64,000 nucleotides of DNA from IMG/VR virus record IMGVR_UViG_3300045051_000909, positions 126,001 to 190,000 of that record. One strand, 5' to 3'. This document shows, one piece after another, positions 33,108-41,369 of the stretch. The first letter of the stretch is position 1, and each line of letters starts with the position of its first letter. Below the pieces are notes generated by a model that ran no database searches, was not told the DNA's origin, and saw only the letters and a program-made list of their open reading frames with translations. Source of the stretch: a virus. Position numbers and translations under genes: made by a program.

Positions 33108-34160
33108 CTATCCGATGACTCGGAGCAGCTCCTTGAACTCGATGCCCGCGGCGATGGCGAGGCCGTGGAGGATGTTGCGGTTCTCCGCCTTGCTCTTCTC
33201 GGTCTCTGCCCGCGCGAACTTATTCGCGTAGGTCACGATCTGCATCAGCAGGTCGGTCTTCTTCAGCGGCTCGAAGCCGATCTCCTTCACGGACGAGGCG
33301 AGGTCGACTTTCGTTTCCTCCGCGCTCTTGGTGTCGTCGGTCTCGCCATCCTTCTTCTTGGGGGCGCGCTTGGTCTTCTCCTTCTCCGCCTCGCGGGCGG
33401 CCTTGGCCTCGGTCTTCTCCTTCTCTTTCTGGTTCAGGAACTCGACCTTGTTCTTGAGGTCGGTGGCCGTGTACGACGGCACGTCGGGCAGCAGCGTGAG
33501 CAGCGCCTCCTCGTTCTTCAAACGGCCGAGTTCGCGCGCTTGCGTGAAGTCGATGTGGCCGCGCTTCAACGCCACCTGCGCCTTGGTGGGCAGCGCCAGG
33601 AGGCCGAGGTACTGCGAGATGGCGCCGGCGGAGAGCCCGAGTGCATCGGCGGCCTCCTTCTGGCTCTCCATCTGCTCCTCGTCCATCATCTTCTTGATCG
33701 CGTTGGCCTTGTCGATGGCGTTCATGTCCTCGCGCTGGAGGTTCTCGATGAGCTGCATGCGGCGCCGGCGGTTCTCATCCGCCGTCTGGCCGACCACGGG
33801 CACCTCCTTCAGGCCCGCCATCTTGGCGGCGGCGTAGCGGCGGTAGCCCGCGATGAGCTCGAACTTGCCGTCGGGGCGCTGCGCGTCCGAGACGACGAGC
33901 GGCTGGAGGATGCCCTCCTTCTTGATCGTCTGGGAGAGGTCGCTGATGTTGCCCATCTCGGTGCGGGCGTTGCGCGCGGGGTCGGCGAAGATGCTGGTCA
34001 GCGGCAACGTCTGCGGCCTGAGCTCGACGGCGTTCAGCGTCTCGTGGGAGACCTTGCTGACCTTCGACTCGGTCGTCTCCTCCTTCTCGCTCGCGGTCAG
34101 CGCGGCGTTCATGGCCTCCACGTTCTTCTTGTGCTGCTCGTTCTGGATGTCGGTGCTCAT
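33108..34160 (-). CDS. ParB/Spo0J-like protein
   Basis: A 350-residue protein. The ParB N-terminal nuclease or CTPase-like domain shows SIFADPARNAR...LSQTIKKEGILQPLVV (about 55-90), GYRRYAAAKMAG (about 103-114) and RRRMQLIENLQREDMN. A helix-turn-helix follows (AADALGLSAGAISQYLGLL, about 160-178). The C-terminal third is Lys/Glu-rich with KKRAPKKK-type basic stretches and a final folded helix. Phage ParB-like proteins act in partition, DNA organisation or transcription control. ATG 34160 has GAGGAG upstream. No ParA was found in the window. Palindromes at 20.5-22.5 kb or 8.7-9.2 kb could be binding sites, which is speculation. Confidence 0.85.
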   Translation of the reverse strand: MSTDIQNEQHKKNVEAMNAALTASEKEETTESKVSKVSHETLNAVELRPQTLPLTSIFADPARNARTEMGNISDLSQTIKKEGILQPLVVSDAQRPDGKFELIAGYRRYAAAKMAGLKEVPVVGQTADENRRRRMQLIENLQREDMNAIDKANAIKKMMDEEQMESQKEAADALGLSAGAISQYLGLLALPTKAQVALKRGHIDFTQARELGRLKNEEALLTLLPDVPSYTATDLKNKVEFLNQKEKEKTEAKAAREAEKEKTKRAPKKKDGETDDTKSAEETKVDLASSVKEIGFEPLKKTDLLMQIVTYANKFARAETEKSKAENRNILHGLAIAAGIEFKELLRVIG

Positions 34161-34168
34161 TATGCTCC

Positions 34169-34540
34169 TCACGCCTGTTCGTCGAACATCTCGACGAGTA
34201 GATCGGTGTAAATGTCCTGTTGGATGCGGAGCTCCAATAGCTCCGCGTCCGGCATCTGTGTGTACTTCGCTGCTAAAATCCGTGCGCGAATTACCCTAAG
34301 CCTCAGGACAAGGCTGTGCACGTCAGGCTCATCCTCAATCAAAGAGGCGGCCGAAGTGAGAGTCTGAAGTACTTGGGCGTAGGGCCGGGCCGGCTGGTAA
34401 TTCGACAGGAGGTTCAGGCCCGCGCTGATGAGAGGGAGGATCCGTTTGAAGTTACGGATCGTGACGTAGGACTTGGTGCGAACATCTTGAATCAGCTGGG
34501 CTCGATAAGTGCCTGCGCACTCCGAGGGGCTATCCGCCAT
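34169..34540 (-). CDS. Helical protein of unknown function
   Basis: A 123-residue, mainly helical protein (NFKRILPLISAGLNLL, RLRVIRARILAAKYTQ, LLELRIQQDIYTDLLVEMF). ATG 34540 overlaps the stop of the preceding gene by 11 bases; GGAGG lies directly before it, closer than usual. It ends 8 bases before the ParB-like start. No motif is recognised. Its place upstream of the ParB-like gene suggests joint expression only. Confidence 0.6.
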   Translation of the reverse strand: MADSPSECAGTYRAQLIQDVRTKSYVTIRNFKRILPLISAGLNLLSNYQPARPYAQVLQTLTSAASLIEDEPDVHSLVLRLRVIRARILAAKYTQMPDAELLELRIQQDIYTDLLVEMFDEQA

Positions 34541-34793
34541 CCTCCATTTCCTCCATAACAATGTCTCGTTTGATCAGATTTAGTCGAAGTTCTTCTACAG
34601 GGACACCTTCGAAGATGTCGCCTACGGCATAGGCGAATTCGATGGCTACCTTCTCAAGGGGCAGCGTCATATCGCTGTACATAGCGATATGCAGCGCCCG
34701 GATTGCTTTCAGCTTGTACAGCAGATGTGCTTCGGCAGCTGCACGGCGCTGGACTCGAGCAAGGTCTTGGTCGTTGGACATTGGACGGGGCAT
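34530..34793 (-). CDS. Small helical protein of unknown function
   Basis: An 87-residue protein, helical and Ala/Leu/Arg-rich, with LARVQRRAAAEAHLLYKLKAI near the start and an acidic end (VMEEMEDGG). The ATG at 34793 follows the preceding TAG without a gap (TAGATG). A second in-frame ATG at 34781 is possible. It shares the LRLNLIKRDIVMEE-type end with the next protein's ELRIQQDIYTDLLVE, hinting at a distant relationship seen only by eye. Confidence 0.6.
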   Translation of the reverse strand: MPRPMSNDQDLARVQRRAAAEAHLLYKLKAIRALHIAMYSDMTLPLEKVAIEFAYAVGDIFEGVPVEELRLNLIKRDIVMEEMEDGG

Positions 34794-34958
34794 CTACTTA
34801 CTCGCTTGTTCGAACGGCTTAGTGCCGCACTTAGGGCACATGAGGACGCCCGTGGTAGTTGTGGGACGCAGCTTCTCGCTGCAATCAGGACAGATCTCAG
34901 TCTTCCGCATTTCGGCGGTCTTCTCGTCCTGCGCTTGCTCCACTCCGTACTTTTCCAC
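34794..34958 (-). CDS. 54-residue zinc-ribbon protein
   Basis: A short gene starting at GTG 34958 with GGAGG 7 bases upstream. The product has a charged helical start and then two Cys pairs, EICPDCSEK and LMCPKCGTK, 18 residues apart, the standard zinc-ribbon spacing. Its TAG directly abuts the ATG of the next gene. It is likely a small nucleic-acid- or protein-binding factor. Confidence 0.75.
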   Translation of the reverse strand: MEKYGVEQAQDEKTAEMRKTEICPDCSEKLRPTTTTGVLMCPKCGTKPFEQASK

Positions 34959-34978
34959 GGGCGTCCTCCTTCAGACAA

Positions 34979-35359
34979 CTACTTCTTGGCTTCGTTGGTG
35001 AGCGGGATCGGCGCCGCTGCCTTGCGCACCGGCTTCTTGCGCTCCTCGAGCTGGTCCAAGGCCGTCACCAGTTCGCTGACGCGGACGCTGCACGACCGCT
35101 TCCCCTCTTCCTTGAAGTCACAAAGCGTGGGCAGGGACAGGACCTGATACCCCGATTCAGCCCCGGCGGCGCGACGGATCACAACGAGATCCGGCATCTC
35201 GTCGGCAGGAACGGACTTCAGAAACTCCTCGATTCGCTTGGCGTGGAGTTCCCGCTTCTCACGCAGCACCTCGAGCTTCTGAGCCTGCGCGATGTCGCTG
35301 ACGACGTGCTTCACGTCGCGGCGGCAGCGGTTGCACTTCTGTTCGACAGTGATGGGCAT
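34979..35359 (-). CDS. Zinc-site protein of unknown function
   Basis: A 126-residue protein. An N-terminal Cys pair (KCNRCRRDV, about 8-16) is followed by a helical segment and later a single Cys-containing strand (LPTLCDFKEEGKRSCSVRV). It ends in a basic Pro-rich tail (KKPVRKAAAPIP). The four Cys residues could form one zinc site. It lies in a run of small genes between the RecB-like nuclease and the ParB-like gene. No family is recognised. Confidence 0.65.
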   Translation of the reverse strand: MPITVEQKCNRCRRDVKHVVSDIAQAQKLEVLREKRELHAKRIEEFLKSVPADEMPDLVVIRRAAGAESGYQVLSLPTLCDFKEEGKRSCSVRVSELVTALDQLEERKKPVRKAAAPIPLTNEAKK

Positions 35360-35377
35360 TTGCGTTTCCTTTATGCG

Positions 35378-36283
35378 TTAGCGTTTACGGCCGCGACAGA
35401 GATGCCAAAAACTGCAATGCAGGGCGTTGCAAGCCCAGTGATCGATGCACGCCATCGGGAAGACACCCTTCTTCACGAAGCCTGCTACTTCGTTGATGTC
35501 CTCCGTGAGAATCGTGACGTCTTGCGGCGTACGGACGCTCTCCCCGCGAACGTAGGTGCAACCCTTCTTTTGGGCCAGAAGCTGGTCCACTCGTACGTCC
35601 GGGGTGCCCTCAACACCTGAGTACAGCGTCAACTGGGTGTCCGTGCGGAGCTCGTGTTCACTCCACTTGGCACGCCCCGTCTTGGTGTCGGCTGTTACGC
35701 GCTTCTTGGGAGCCAGCTCCAGCTGCTCTTTGGTCATCCCCGGGGCAGCCATCGCGGGCTGCTCGTCGATGAGGTCGATCCAGCCAACAACGGGAACGTC
35801 ACCGAACTTCTTCGCGAACCCTTTCTCAACCCCAAGAGGGTTGATCTTGGGCAGTGCGTGTACGGCGAAGGCCTCGAACAGCTTCATCGCCTGGTCCTTG
35901 ATCTTCCCGGGGTCGACAGCTTGGTCGTTGTCGTCTTTACCCCAATCGAGGACATTCTCGGCTTCACGGTCGAATGTCTTACTGACAACTTCGCGCGCCT
36001 GCTCGAGTGTGAACTCCTTCTTGAGGAGCTTGGCCTTCAAGGCGTACTCGATGCCAGCATGCACCGCCGTACCGCGCGTGGTCGGTGCATAGTTGGGTGT
36101 CTTCTCTTGAAGGACGTACTTGAATTCGTACGCTTTGCCGCAGATCTTCCATGAGACGTACTGGCTGTGCGAAAAGAAGCCCTTCGGTAGGGCCGGATCC
36201 CCGAAATCGGCGGGAACCTTGAGTTCACGTAGCAGCTTCTGCGTACGCGACTCCTTCACCTGTTCGTGTTGGATGGCTTCCAT
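35378..36283 (-). CDS. PD-(D/E)XK (RecB/Cas4-like) nuclease 2
   Basis: A 301-residue nuclease. It has SHSQYVSWKICGKAYEFKY, GTAVHAGIEYALKA (about 70-83), VVGWIDLID (about 165-173) and the catalytic RVTADTKTGRAKWS (about 194-207). C-terminal Cys residues (CIDHWACNALHCSFWHLC) resemble an iron-sulfur Cas4/AddB-type site. It is a diverged relative of nuclease 1 at 30141-30965. The ATG overlaps the preceding stop (ATGA, 36283). It is probably involved in recombination or end processing beside the SNF2-type helicase encoded upstream. Confidence 0.83.
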   Translation of the reverse strand: MEAIQHEQVKESRTQKLLRELKVPADFGDPALPKGFFSHSQYVSWKICGKAYEFKYVLQEKTPNYAPTTRGTAVHAGIEYALKAKLLKKEFTLEQAREVVSKTFDREAENVLDWGKDDNDQAVDPGKIKDQAMKLFEAFAVHALPKINPLGVEKGFAKKFGDVPVVGWIDLIDEQPAMAAPGMTKEQLELAPKKRVTADTKTGRAKWSEHELRTDTQLTLYSGVEGTPDVRVDQLLAQKKGCTYVRGESVRTPQDVTILTEDINEVAGFVKKGVFPMACIDHWACNALHCSFWHLCRGRKR

Positions 36284-36792
36284 CAGCTTTCGTTCTCCGT
36301 GAAGGGAGGCATGGTGTCACTCCCAATAGGTCCATGATCGCTGCTCTTAAGACGGTTCTGCTGCGCTACCAGACCGGGGTTCTCACGATCTAGCTTCTCT
36401 TGTAGTGCCCGAGACGTGGCAATGATTCCTGCCGGACTCGCGAATTCACTGTTCTCGCTATCGAAGCCGTCCCGTCCGGGGGGCGGAACTTCGAGGGTTG
36501 CGCCCCGGTCCGCTCGTGCCCGGATGATCTCAGGGCTCGGCTCTGGCGGTAGTTCGGGAGGGGTGACGATGAACGGGCCCTCAGTGCGCGACTGAGCCGG
36601 TGGCGGCGTAGGGGCGATTACGCTGGTAGGCGGAACCGGTAGGACGGGGGCTGCCGCATCCGGCAAGGGTACTCCTGTTACTTCTACCTCAAAAGGGTCC
36701 GTACGTACGACTACCTTGCTTGCGTCCAGGGTTGCCTCCAGGTACTTCCCGATGATATTGATCAAATCCTGCTTTTCGAGCACGATCCTCAT
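36283..36792 (-). CDS. Pro-rich protein of unknown function
   Basis: A 169-residue protein. A short folded N-terminus (IVLEKQDLINIIGKYLEATL, with beta VVVRTDPFEVEVTGV) is followed by a Pro/Ala-rich linker and a charged, probably flexible tail. ATG 36792 overlaps the helicase stop as ATGA; the longer frame to 36846 has no support. It may be an adaptor between the helicase and nuclease genes on either side, but nothing proves it. Confidence 0.6.
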   Translation of the reverse strand: MRIVLEKQDLINIIGKYLEATLDASKVVVRTDPFEVEVTGVPLPDAAAPVLPVPPTSVIAPTPPPAQSRTEGPFIVTPPELPPEPSPEIIRARADRGATLEVPPPGRDGFDSENSEFASPAGIIATSRALQEKLDRENPGLVAQQNRLKSSDHGPIGSDTMPPFTENES

Positions 36793-38852
36793 TTGAGCAT
36801 CTCCGCCTTTGCGATGGTCCGCCGCGCGCTCCGCTGGTAGATACACCCCGGGTCGAACAGTTCAACCTTATTACGGAGGCATTCAAACCGCTTTTCACAG
36901 TGAATGCAAGCCAGCTTGTTAGTTAGGATTGAACTGATATCCCGCTTCTGCTCCAGGGCGGCGACCTTATACGTATCGATGGTTCCGCGTCCCAGCAGAC
37001 GATAAACCGTAACCTTGTTCGTCTGCCCCGCCCGGTAATTTCGATCCAGAGACTGTAGGTACGTCCCCAGGGACCAGTCCAGGGTGTAGTAGATCGTGTA
37101 GGTAGCAGCATTGAGGGTGATGCCAATACCTGTTGCGATCTGACCTAGGTAAACCCTACAGTCGGCGTTCTCGTTGAAGCTCTTGATCCGAGTCTGCACG
37201 TTACCGCTGTTCGACCCATCGACGCGAACGAAGCCGACATTACGGGCTTTGAGACGTTCGGCGATCATATCCATCTCGGCCTTGTAGACAGCCCAGATGA
37301 TGACCTTGTGCTTAGGGTCCACGAGGATACCGTCGAGCAACTCCTCGAGGGCATCGAGTTTCGGATTTTCCTTGAGGGTGTGTGCTTGCGTATCGGGGGG
37401 CTTAGGAGCAACAACGCAGCGGCTGGTGTAGGGCTTGACGTCCTCCGTTACGCAGCGCGCTAGGTGCGGGCACCCGTCGCACAATTTAGTGTTGCCAGTT
37501 TCCAGTACGAAGCCAGAAACTACCTGGCAGAGTTTATTGAGCAGAACTGCTGCGTTCTGTACCTCTACAAATGAATCTGGTGTCTGGAACCATGTGCTCA
37601 GGTCTGCGCCCATAGCGGACACCAGCGTGTTGTAGAGGCGTGCCTGTTCCTTCGACAAGTCGAAGTGTTGGTCGATGATCTGTCGCTCTGGAAGATCGAG
37701 ACACTCATCTTTGGTCTTCCGGATTGCGACACGCTGGATGCGTTCGTTGAGGATGTTCAGATTTTTATAGCCCGTGACAATCCGCTTGTTGTAAGGCGAG
37801 CGGACCAAGAAAAGATCAGAGAACTTGAACCAATCTTCTGGGAAGATGGCCGGTGACAAGAACTTCATCTGCGGGAACATATCCTGCGGGTTCCCCAAGC
37901 TCGGCGTGCCTGTGAGCAGGTAACGCCGAGGGGCCTTAGTAGACAGGGCCAGCATCGCTTTGGTTTGCTGAGAACTGATGTCCTTGATGCCGTGGCTCTC
38001 GTCAGCGACGATGATGTCGTAAGGAAGGTCGATAAGCCACTGAGGGGAGGCGGCGGCTTCTGCGGCAGTTTGCCGGTCAATCTCGGCAAACGTCGCCCCG
38101 TTCTTCCAGGCTTCTACATAAAACGCCTGGCGGTCAGGATCAGACACACGCCGGAGAGAGCGTACCAACGCCTTGAGACCGCTCTCCGAGATCGTCTTGC
38201 CTGCTTTCTGTGCTGCCTGGATAAGGTTGAGTGACGCGCGATGCAGACGTGGAAGTGCCATGTTGCGCGCAGTACCATAGCTGGCAACGAGGACATCATA
38301 CTTAGCGTATTCACGCATGATTTTGCGCTTACGCTTAGGGTCTCCGTCCAAGGCTACCGCGCGTAGTTCAGGTCCATGCACCTGCATTTCCCCAAGCCAG
38401 TTACGGACAGTGACAGGGGGTCCGAAGACCAGCATGCGCGTTTTCGGCAGCGCCCGCTTCAGATCGATCACTACCTTGGTCTTGGCTGTTCCCATTTCCC
38501 AGAACAGCCCTAGCCGGGGATAGTGATAAAGCCAGCTGAGACCTTCGATCTGGTGGTCGAAGGGCTTCGTGACGAATGTGAATCCTTCAGGTAGGATGCG
38601 CTTCTCAATCCGCTGTGGGATACTCTCCAGATAGCGCAGATGCTCTTGAGCTTGCGGTGAGTATACGAGATGCGGGACAACGTGCTTCAAGTCAGCGGCA
38701 ACGATCAATCCGAATGGCGGATAGGCAGGGAACAGCCACCGGCGCCGCTCGGGAACCAGTGTACCGCCGTATACTCGCGCGAAGATCGGGTGGTCGTTGG
38801 GCGACAGGAAGACGGGACTTCCGTTAATGACTTCCAGATCCAACTGACTCAT
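36789..38852 (-). CDS. SNF2-type SF2 helicase/translocase
   Basis: A 687-residue ATPase. Motifs are Q/I region PFDHQIEGLSWL and FWEMGTAKTKV (about 98-125), motif II IVADESHGIKD (about 285), motif III YLLTGTPSLG (about 312), and in the second lobe DGSNSGNVQTRIKSF and motif VI SLDRNYRAGQTNKV (about 610). A Cys-rich insert (LCDGCPHLARC, about 455) and a C-terminal Cys set (CIHCEKRFEC) likely bind zinc. The family moves on DNA to remodel forks or displace proteins. It is the first gene of its operon, divergent from the portal gene. Confidence 0.9.
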   Translation of the reverse strand: MSQLDLEVINGSPVFLSPNDHPIFARVYGGTLVPERRRWLFPAYPPFGLIVAADLKHVVPHLVYSPQAQEHLRYLESIPQRIEKRILPEGFTFVTKPFDHQIEGLSWLYHYPRLGLFWEMGTAKTKVVIDLKRALPKTRMLVFGPPVTVRNWLGEMQVHGPELRAVALDGDPKRKRKIMREYAKYDVLVASYGTARNMALPRLHRASLNLIQAAQKAGKTISESGLKALVRSLRRVSDPDRQAFYVEAWKNGATFAEIDRQTAAEAAASPQWLIDLPYDIIVADESHGIKDISSQQTKAMLALSTKAPRRYLLTGTPSLGNPQDMFPQMKFLSPAIFPEDWFKFSDLFLVRSPYNKRIVTGYKNLNILNERIQRVAIRKTKDECLDLPERQIIDQHFDLSKEQARLYNTLVSAMGADLSTWFQTPDSFVEVQNAAVLLNKLCQVVSGFVLETGNTKLCDGCPHLARCVTEDVKPYTSRCVVAPKPPDTQAHTLKENPKLDALEELLDGILVDPKHKVIIWAVYKAEMDMIAERLKARNVGFVRVDGSNSGNVQTRIKSFNENADCRVYLGQIATGIGITLNAATYTIYYTLDWSLGTYLQSLDRNYRAGQTNKVTVYRLLGRGTIDTYKVAALEQKRDISSILTNKLACIHCEKRFECLRNKVELFDPGCIYQRSARRTIAKAEMLK

Positions 38853-38874
38853 GGCCGTGCACCATACTCCATTT

Positions 38875-38893
38875 CCCTTTACTTCGTAAAGGG
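38875..38893. promoter_or_regulatory. Inverted repeat between helicase and portal genes
   Basis: CCCTTTAC-TTC-GTAAAGGG is a perfect repeat with 8-base arms and a 3-base centre in the 86-base divergent gap. It has the same 8-3-8 layout as the repeat before the RNA polymerase gene, with different sequence. An operator for a dimer or an RNA hairpin in the helicase leader are possible. Confidence 0.5.
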
Positions 38894-38938
38894 TTTCCCT
38901 GTACTAAGCTCCATCAAGCCTGACTACGAGGTCTGTCT

Positions 38939-40726
38939 ATGAGCGCCCCTGGTGATTCGTCTTTCGGTGACATTTCGGTCACAGATTCTCTGTCTTCGTT
39001 TGATCGCGCAGCCTCGCACCCGAACCCGGCTTTCGATTTTCTTACCGGCTTCGTCCCGCGTAAGCTGAAGGACCTTTTCAAGTGGTGCGAGTACCTCTTC
39101 TACAACTCGGCGCATACATACGCTGCGTTGAGGAAGTTCGGCGAGCTCGTGATCACGGATATCGAGATTCAGACGTCGAACGAGGCCTTGAAGCGCAATT
39201 ACAAGCGCCTCTTCGACAAGGTTCTCAAGGTCAAGATGAAGCTCCTCATGGGGTCCCTGGACAAGAACGTCTACGGGAACCACTTCACTTCGATCTACAA
39301 GCCCTTCATCCGGTACCTGAAGTGCCCGAAGTGCGAGAACCTGACCAATATCAATATGGTCGACTATCAGTTCGAGCTGAAGAAGCTCCAGTTCCGGTAT
39401 CGCTGCAAGCGCTGCCACACGGATGTGAACGGCAAGGTAGTGGATCGAAAGGTCCTCGCCGCCGACAAGATCCACATCATCCGCTGGGACCCGAAGCAGA
39501 TGGACATCGACCACAACCCGATTACCGGGCAGTCGGTCTACTACTACACGATCCCCCAGGACATCAAAGACAAGGTGAAGCTGGGGGCTAAGCATCTGAT
39601 CAACTCGATGCCTTACGAGTTTCTCGAGAACATCCGGGACAACAAGCTCTTCCGATTTGAGAAGGACGCGATCTTCCACGTCAAGGTCCCAGGGCCCGCC
39701 GGTATTGATCCTCAGTGGGGCTACCCGCCGCTGGCGACCACGATGAAGCTGTACCTCTACACGATGGTGCTCCGTAAGGCGAACGAAGCTATCGCTCTAG
39801 AGCACATCGTGCCTATGCGCATTCTGCACCCCGCCCAACACGGAGCGCAGGACTTCGCACAGCAAATCTCGCTGGGTCGCTGGCAGGAGGAGATGAAGTA
39901 CAACATTCGCCGTTGGCGGCGAGACCCGCTTCACGTCATGTTTGCCCCGGTGCCTGTCGGGGTCGCGAACATGGGTGGTGACGGGCGAGCGATGCTTACG
40001 CTGGCAGAAGTCCAGGAGGCCGAGAAGGGCATCATGGCCGCGCACGGCGTGCCTGAGGAATTTCTCTATGGCGGTCTGACCAAGGCGGGTATGGAGGGCA
40101 CGCTACGCCTGATCGAGAACCAGCTTCAGGGCCATGCCGACGATATGAATGACCTGCTCCAGTGGTACATCGACCAGGTCTCTAAGTTCCTTGGTTGGGA
40201 GCGTGTCAATGCCAAGCTCACTCCACTCAAGATGGTGGATGATACGGAGACCAAGGCCTTGGTTGTTCAATTGGCCACAGGCCAAGTTGGCGGCCAGGCG
40301 ACCGTTTCGATGACCACCATGATGGAGCGCCTGGGCCTGGACCCCGAGGAAGAGCGGGACAAGCGCCTCCAGTTCGCGCTGGACGAAGCCAAGCTTCAGA
40401 TGAAGATCCAGCAAGAAGTTCAGAAGCTCCAGAACACGCTGTCGCAGCAGGTCCAAGCACAACTCCAAGGCGCGCAAGGGCTCAATTACGACCAGCAAGC
40501 GGTCATCGGACAGGCCGATCAGATGGTGCAACAGATGATGAGCCTGGACGAGAACACGAAGAAGTCACAACTGCACTCTTTGCAAGTCGAAGACTACGTG
40601 ATGTACTCCGTGGTCGTGCAGCGACTCGAGGAAATGCAGAACGCCCAGCGTATGCAACTCCAGCAGGCAGTGAAGGCGCAGGGCGGTGCCCCGGATCAGA
40701 GCGGTATGCCGCCGCAGGGAGTGTAA
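38939..40726 (+). CDS. Portal protein
   Basis: A 595-residue dodecameric-ring-type portal. The fold is suggested by the N-terminal helical clip region, the conserved-type segment VPEEFLYGGLTKAGMEGTLRL (about 364-384, read here in two parts: VPEEFLYGG and MEGTLRLIENQ), and a long Gln/Met-rich helical C-terminus. A zinc ribbon (CPKCENL, CKRCHTD; about 128-160) is inserted in the N-terminal half, which is unusual for portals. GAGG lies 8 bases before the ATG. The portal is first in the plus-strand virion block and 18 kb from the terminase. Confidence 0.85.
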   Translation: MSAPGDSSFGDISVTDSLSSFDRAASHPNPAFDFLTGFVPRKLKDLFKWCEYLFYNSAHTYAALRKFGELVITDIEIQTSNEALKRNYKRLFDKVLKVKMKLLMGSLDKNVYGNHFTSIYKPFIRYLKCPKCENLTNINMVDYQFELKKLQFRYRCKRCHTDVNGKVVDRKVLAADKIHIIRWDPKQMDIDHNPITGQSVYYYTIPQDIKDKVKLGAKHLINSMPYEFLENIRDNKLFRFEKDAIFHVKVPGPAGIDPQWGYPPLATTMKLYLYTMVLRKANEAIALEHIVPMRILHPAQHGAQDFAQQISLGRWQEEMKYNIRRWRRDPLHVMFAPVPVGVANMGGDGRAMLTLAEVQEAEKGIMAAHGVPEEFLYGGLTKAGMEGTLRLIENQLQGHADDMNDLLQWYIDQVSKFLGWERVNAKLTPLKMVDDTETKALVVQLATGQVGGQATVSMTTMMERLGLDPEEERDKRLQFALDEAKLQMKIQQEVQKLQNTLSQQVQAQLQGAQGLNYDQQAVIGQADQMVQQMMSLDENTKKSQLHSLQVEDYVMYSVVVQRLEEMQNAQRMQLQQAVKAQGGAPDQSGMPPQGV

Positions 40727-40729
40727 GCA

Positions 40730-41263
40730 ATGCCGAATGAAAAAGGCGACGGCCTCGACTTCGCGTCGACGATGAGCCGCGCGTTCACGCCCCCAGAACC
40801 GGGCGGCGCGAACGGGAAGGACTTGCCCGACGGATTCCCCTTTAGCGCCCCTGGCGAGACATACCGAATGGTGGATACAGCCAAGGATCCACAGAAGATC
40901 CCTGGAGCCACAGAGTTCGATTATGTCCCACATTTCAAAGGGTTTATCGTCTACCGTCCCTGGATGACCTGTGATCGCTGTCGCCAGGCAATTGCTCAGG
41001 GCGAGGTAGTTCTTCCTGAGGACGACGGTGACCTAGAATGCCCGCACACCCAGGTGAAGCAGTTTCTGGAGGTACGGCAGCAGGTGCTTGAGGGGAAGGC
41101 GATGTGCGACCCCCCACAGCAGGTTGTCTTGAAGGACGGTACCATTGTGATGGCAATGCACTGGTATACCTTCAAGCCCAACCACAAGCGCATGCGTGCG
41201 GCGCGTAAGATCGCAATGGCTCAGGGTGCTCCGCCGGACGGGATGCCAGAATCCGATCTGTAA
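40730..41263 (+). CDS. Protein of unknown function following portal
   Basis: A 177-residue protein starting 3 bases after the portal stop, so surely co-expressed. It has a disordered Gly/Pro-rich N-terminus, a DYVPHFKGFIVYRPWMTC segment and then a Cys/His set (CDRCRQ, ECPHTQ, MCDPPQ) that could bind zinc. A basic helical end (NHKRMRAARKIAMAQG) closes it. It may be a head-vertex or connector protein; no family is recognised. Confidence 0.65.
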   Translation: MPNEKGDGLDFASTMSRAFTPPEPGGANGKDLPDGFPFSAPGETYRMVDTAKDPQKIPGATEFDYVPHFKGFIVYRPWMTCDRCRQAIAQGEVVLPEDDGDLECPHTQVKQFLEVRQQVLEGKAMCDPPQQVVLKDGTIVMAMHWYTFKPNHKRMRAARKIAMAQGAPPDGMPESDL

Positions 41264-41266
41264 GCC

Positions 41267-41305
41267 AAAAAAGCGGGTCAGGGAGACGGAATCTCCCTGG
41301 CCCGC
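41267..41305 (-). terminator. Strong terminator hairpin
   Basis: A stem of about 14 bp (41273-41286 with 41292-41305) with loop CGGAA and one unpaired position is followed on the minus strand by six T (41272-41267). It terminates the minus-strand gene at 41370-42215 and stands just after the plus-strand gene ending at 41263, where it may act in both directions. Confidence 0.8.
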
Positions 41306-41369
41306 ATCGACGTTACTTCTAGACTCCGAAGAGCGCTTTGGCGAGCAGGTGAAGGTAGCGGATGGCCAC

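Noticed and set aside
33165-34211. 348-codon plus-strand frame over the ParB-like gene
   Set aside because: It is antisense to a clear ParB-like protein; Leu/Arg/Val-rich content without motifs marks it as a shadow.
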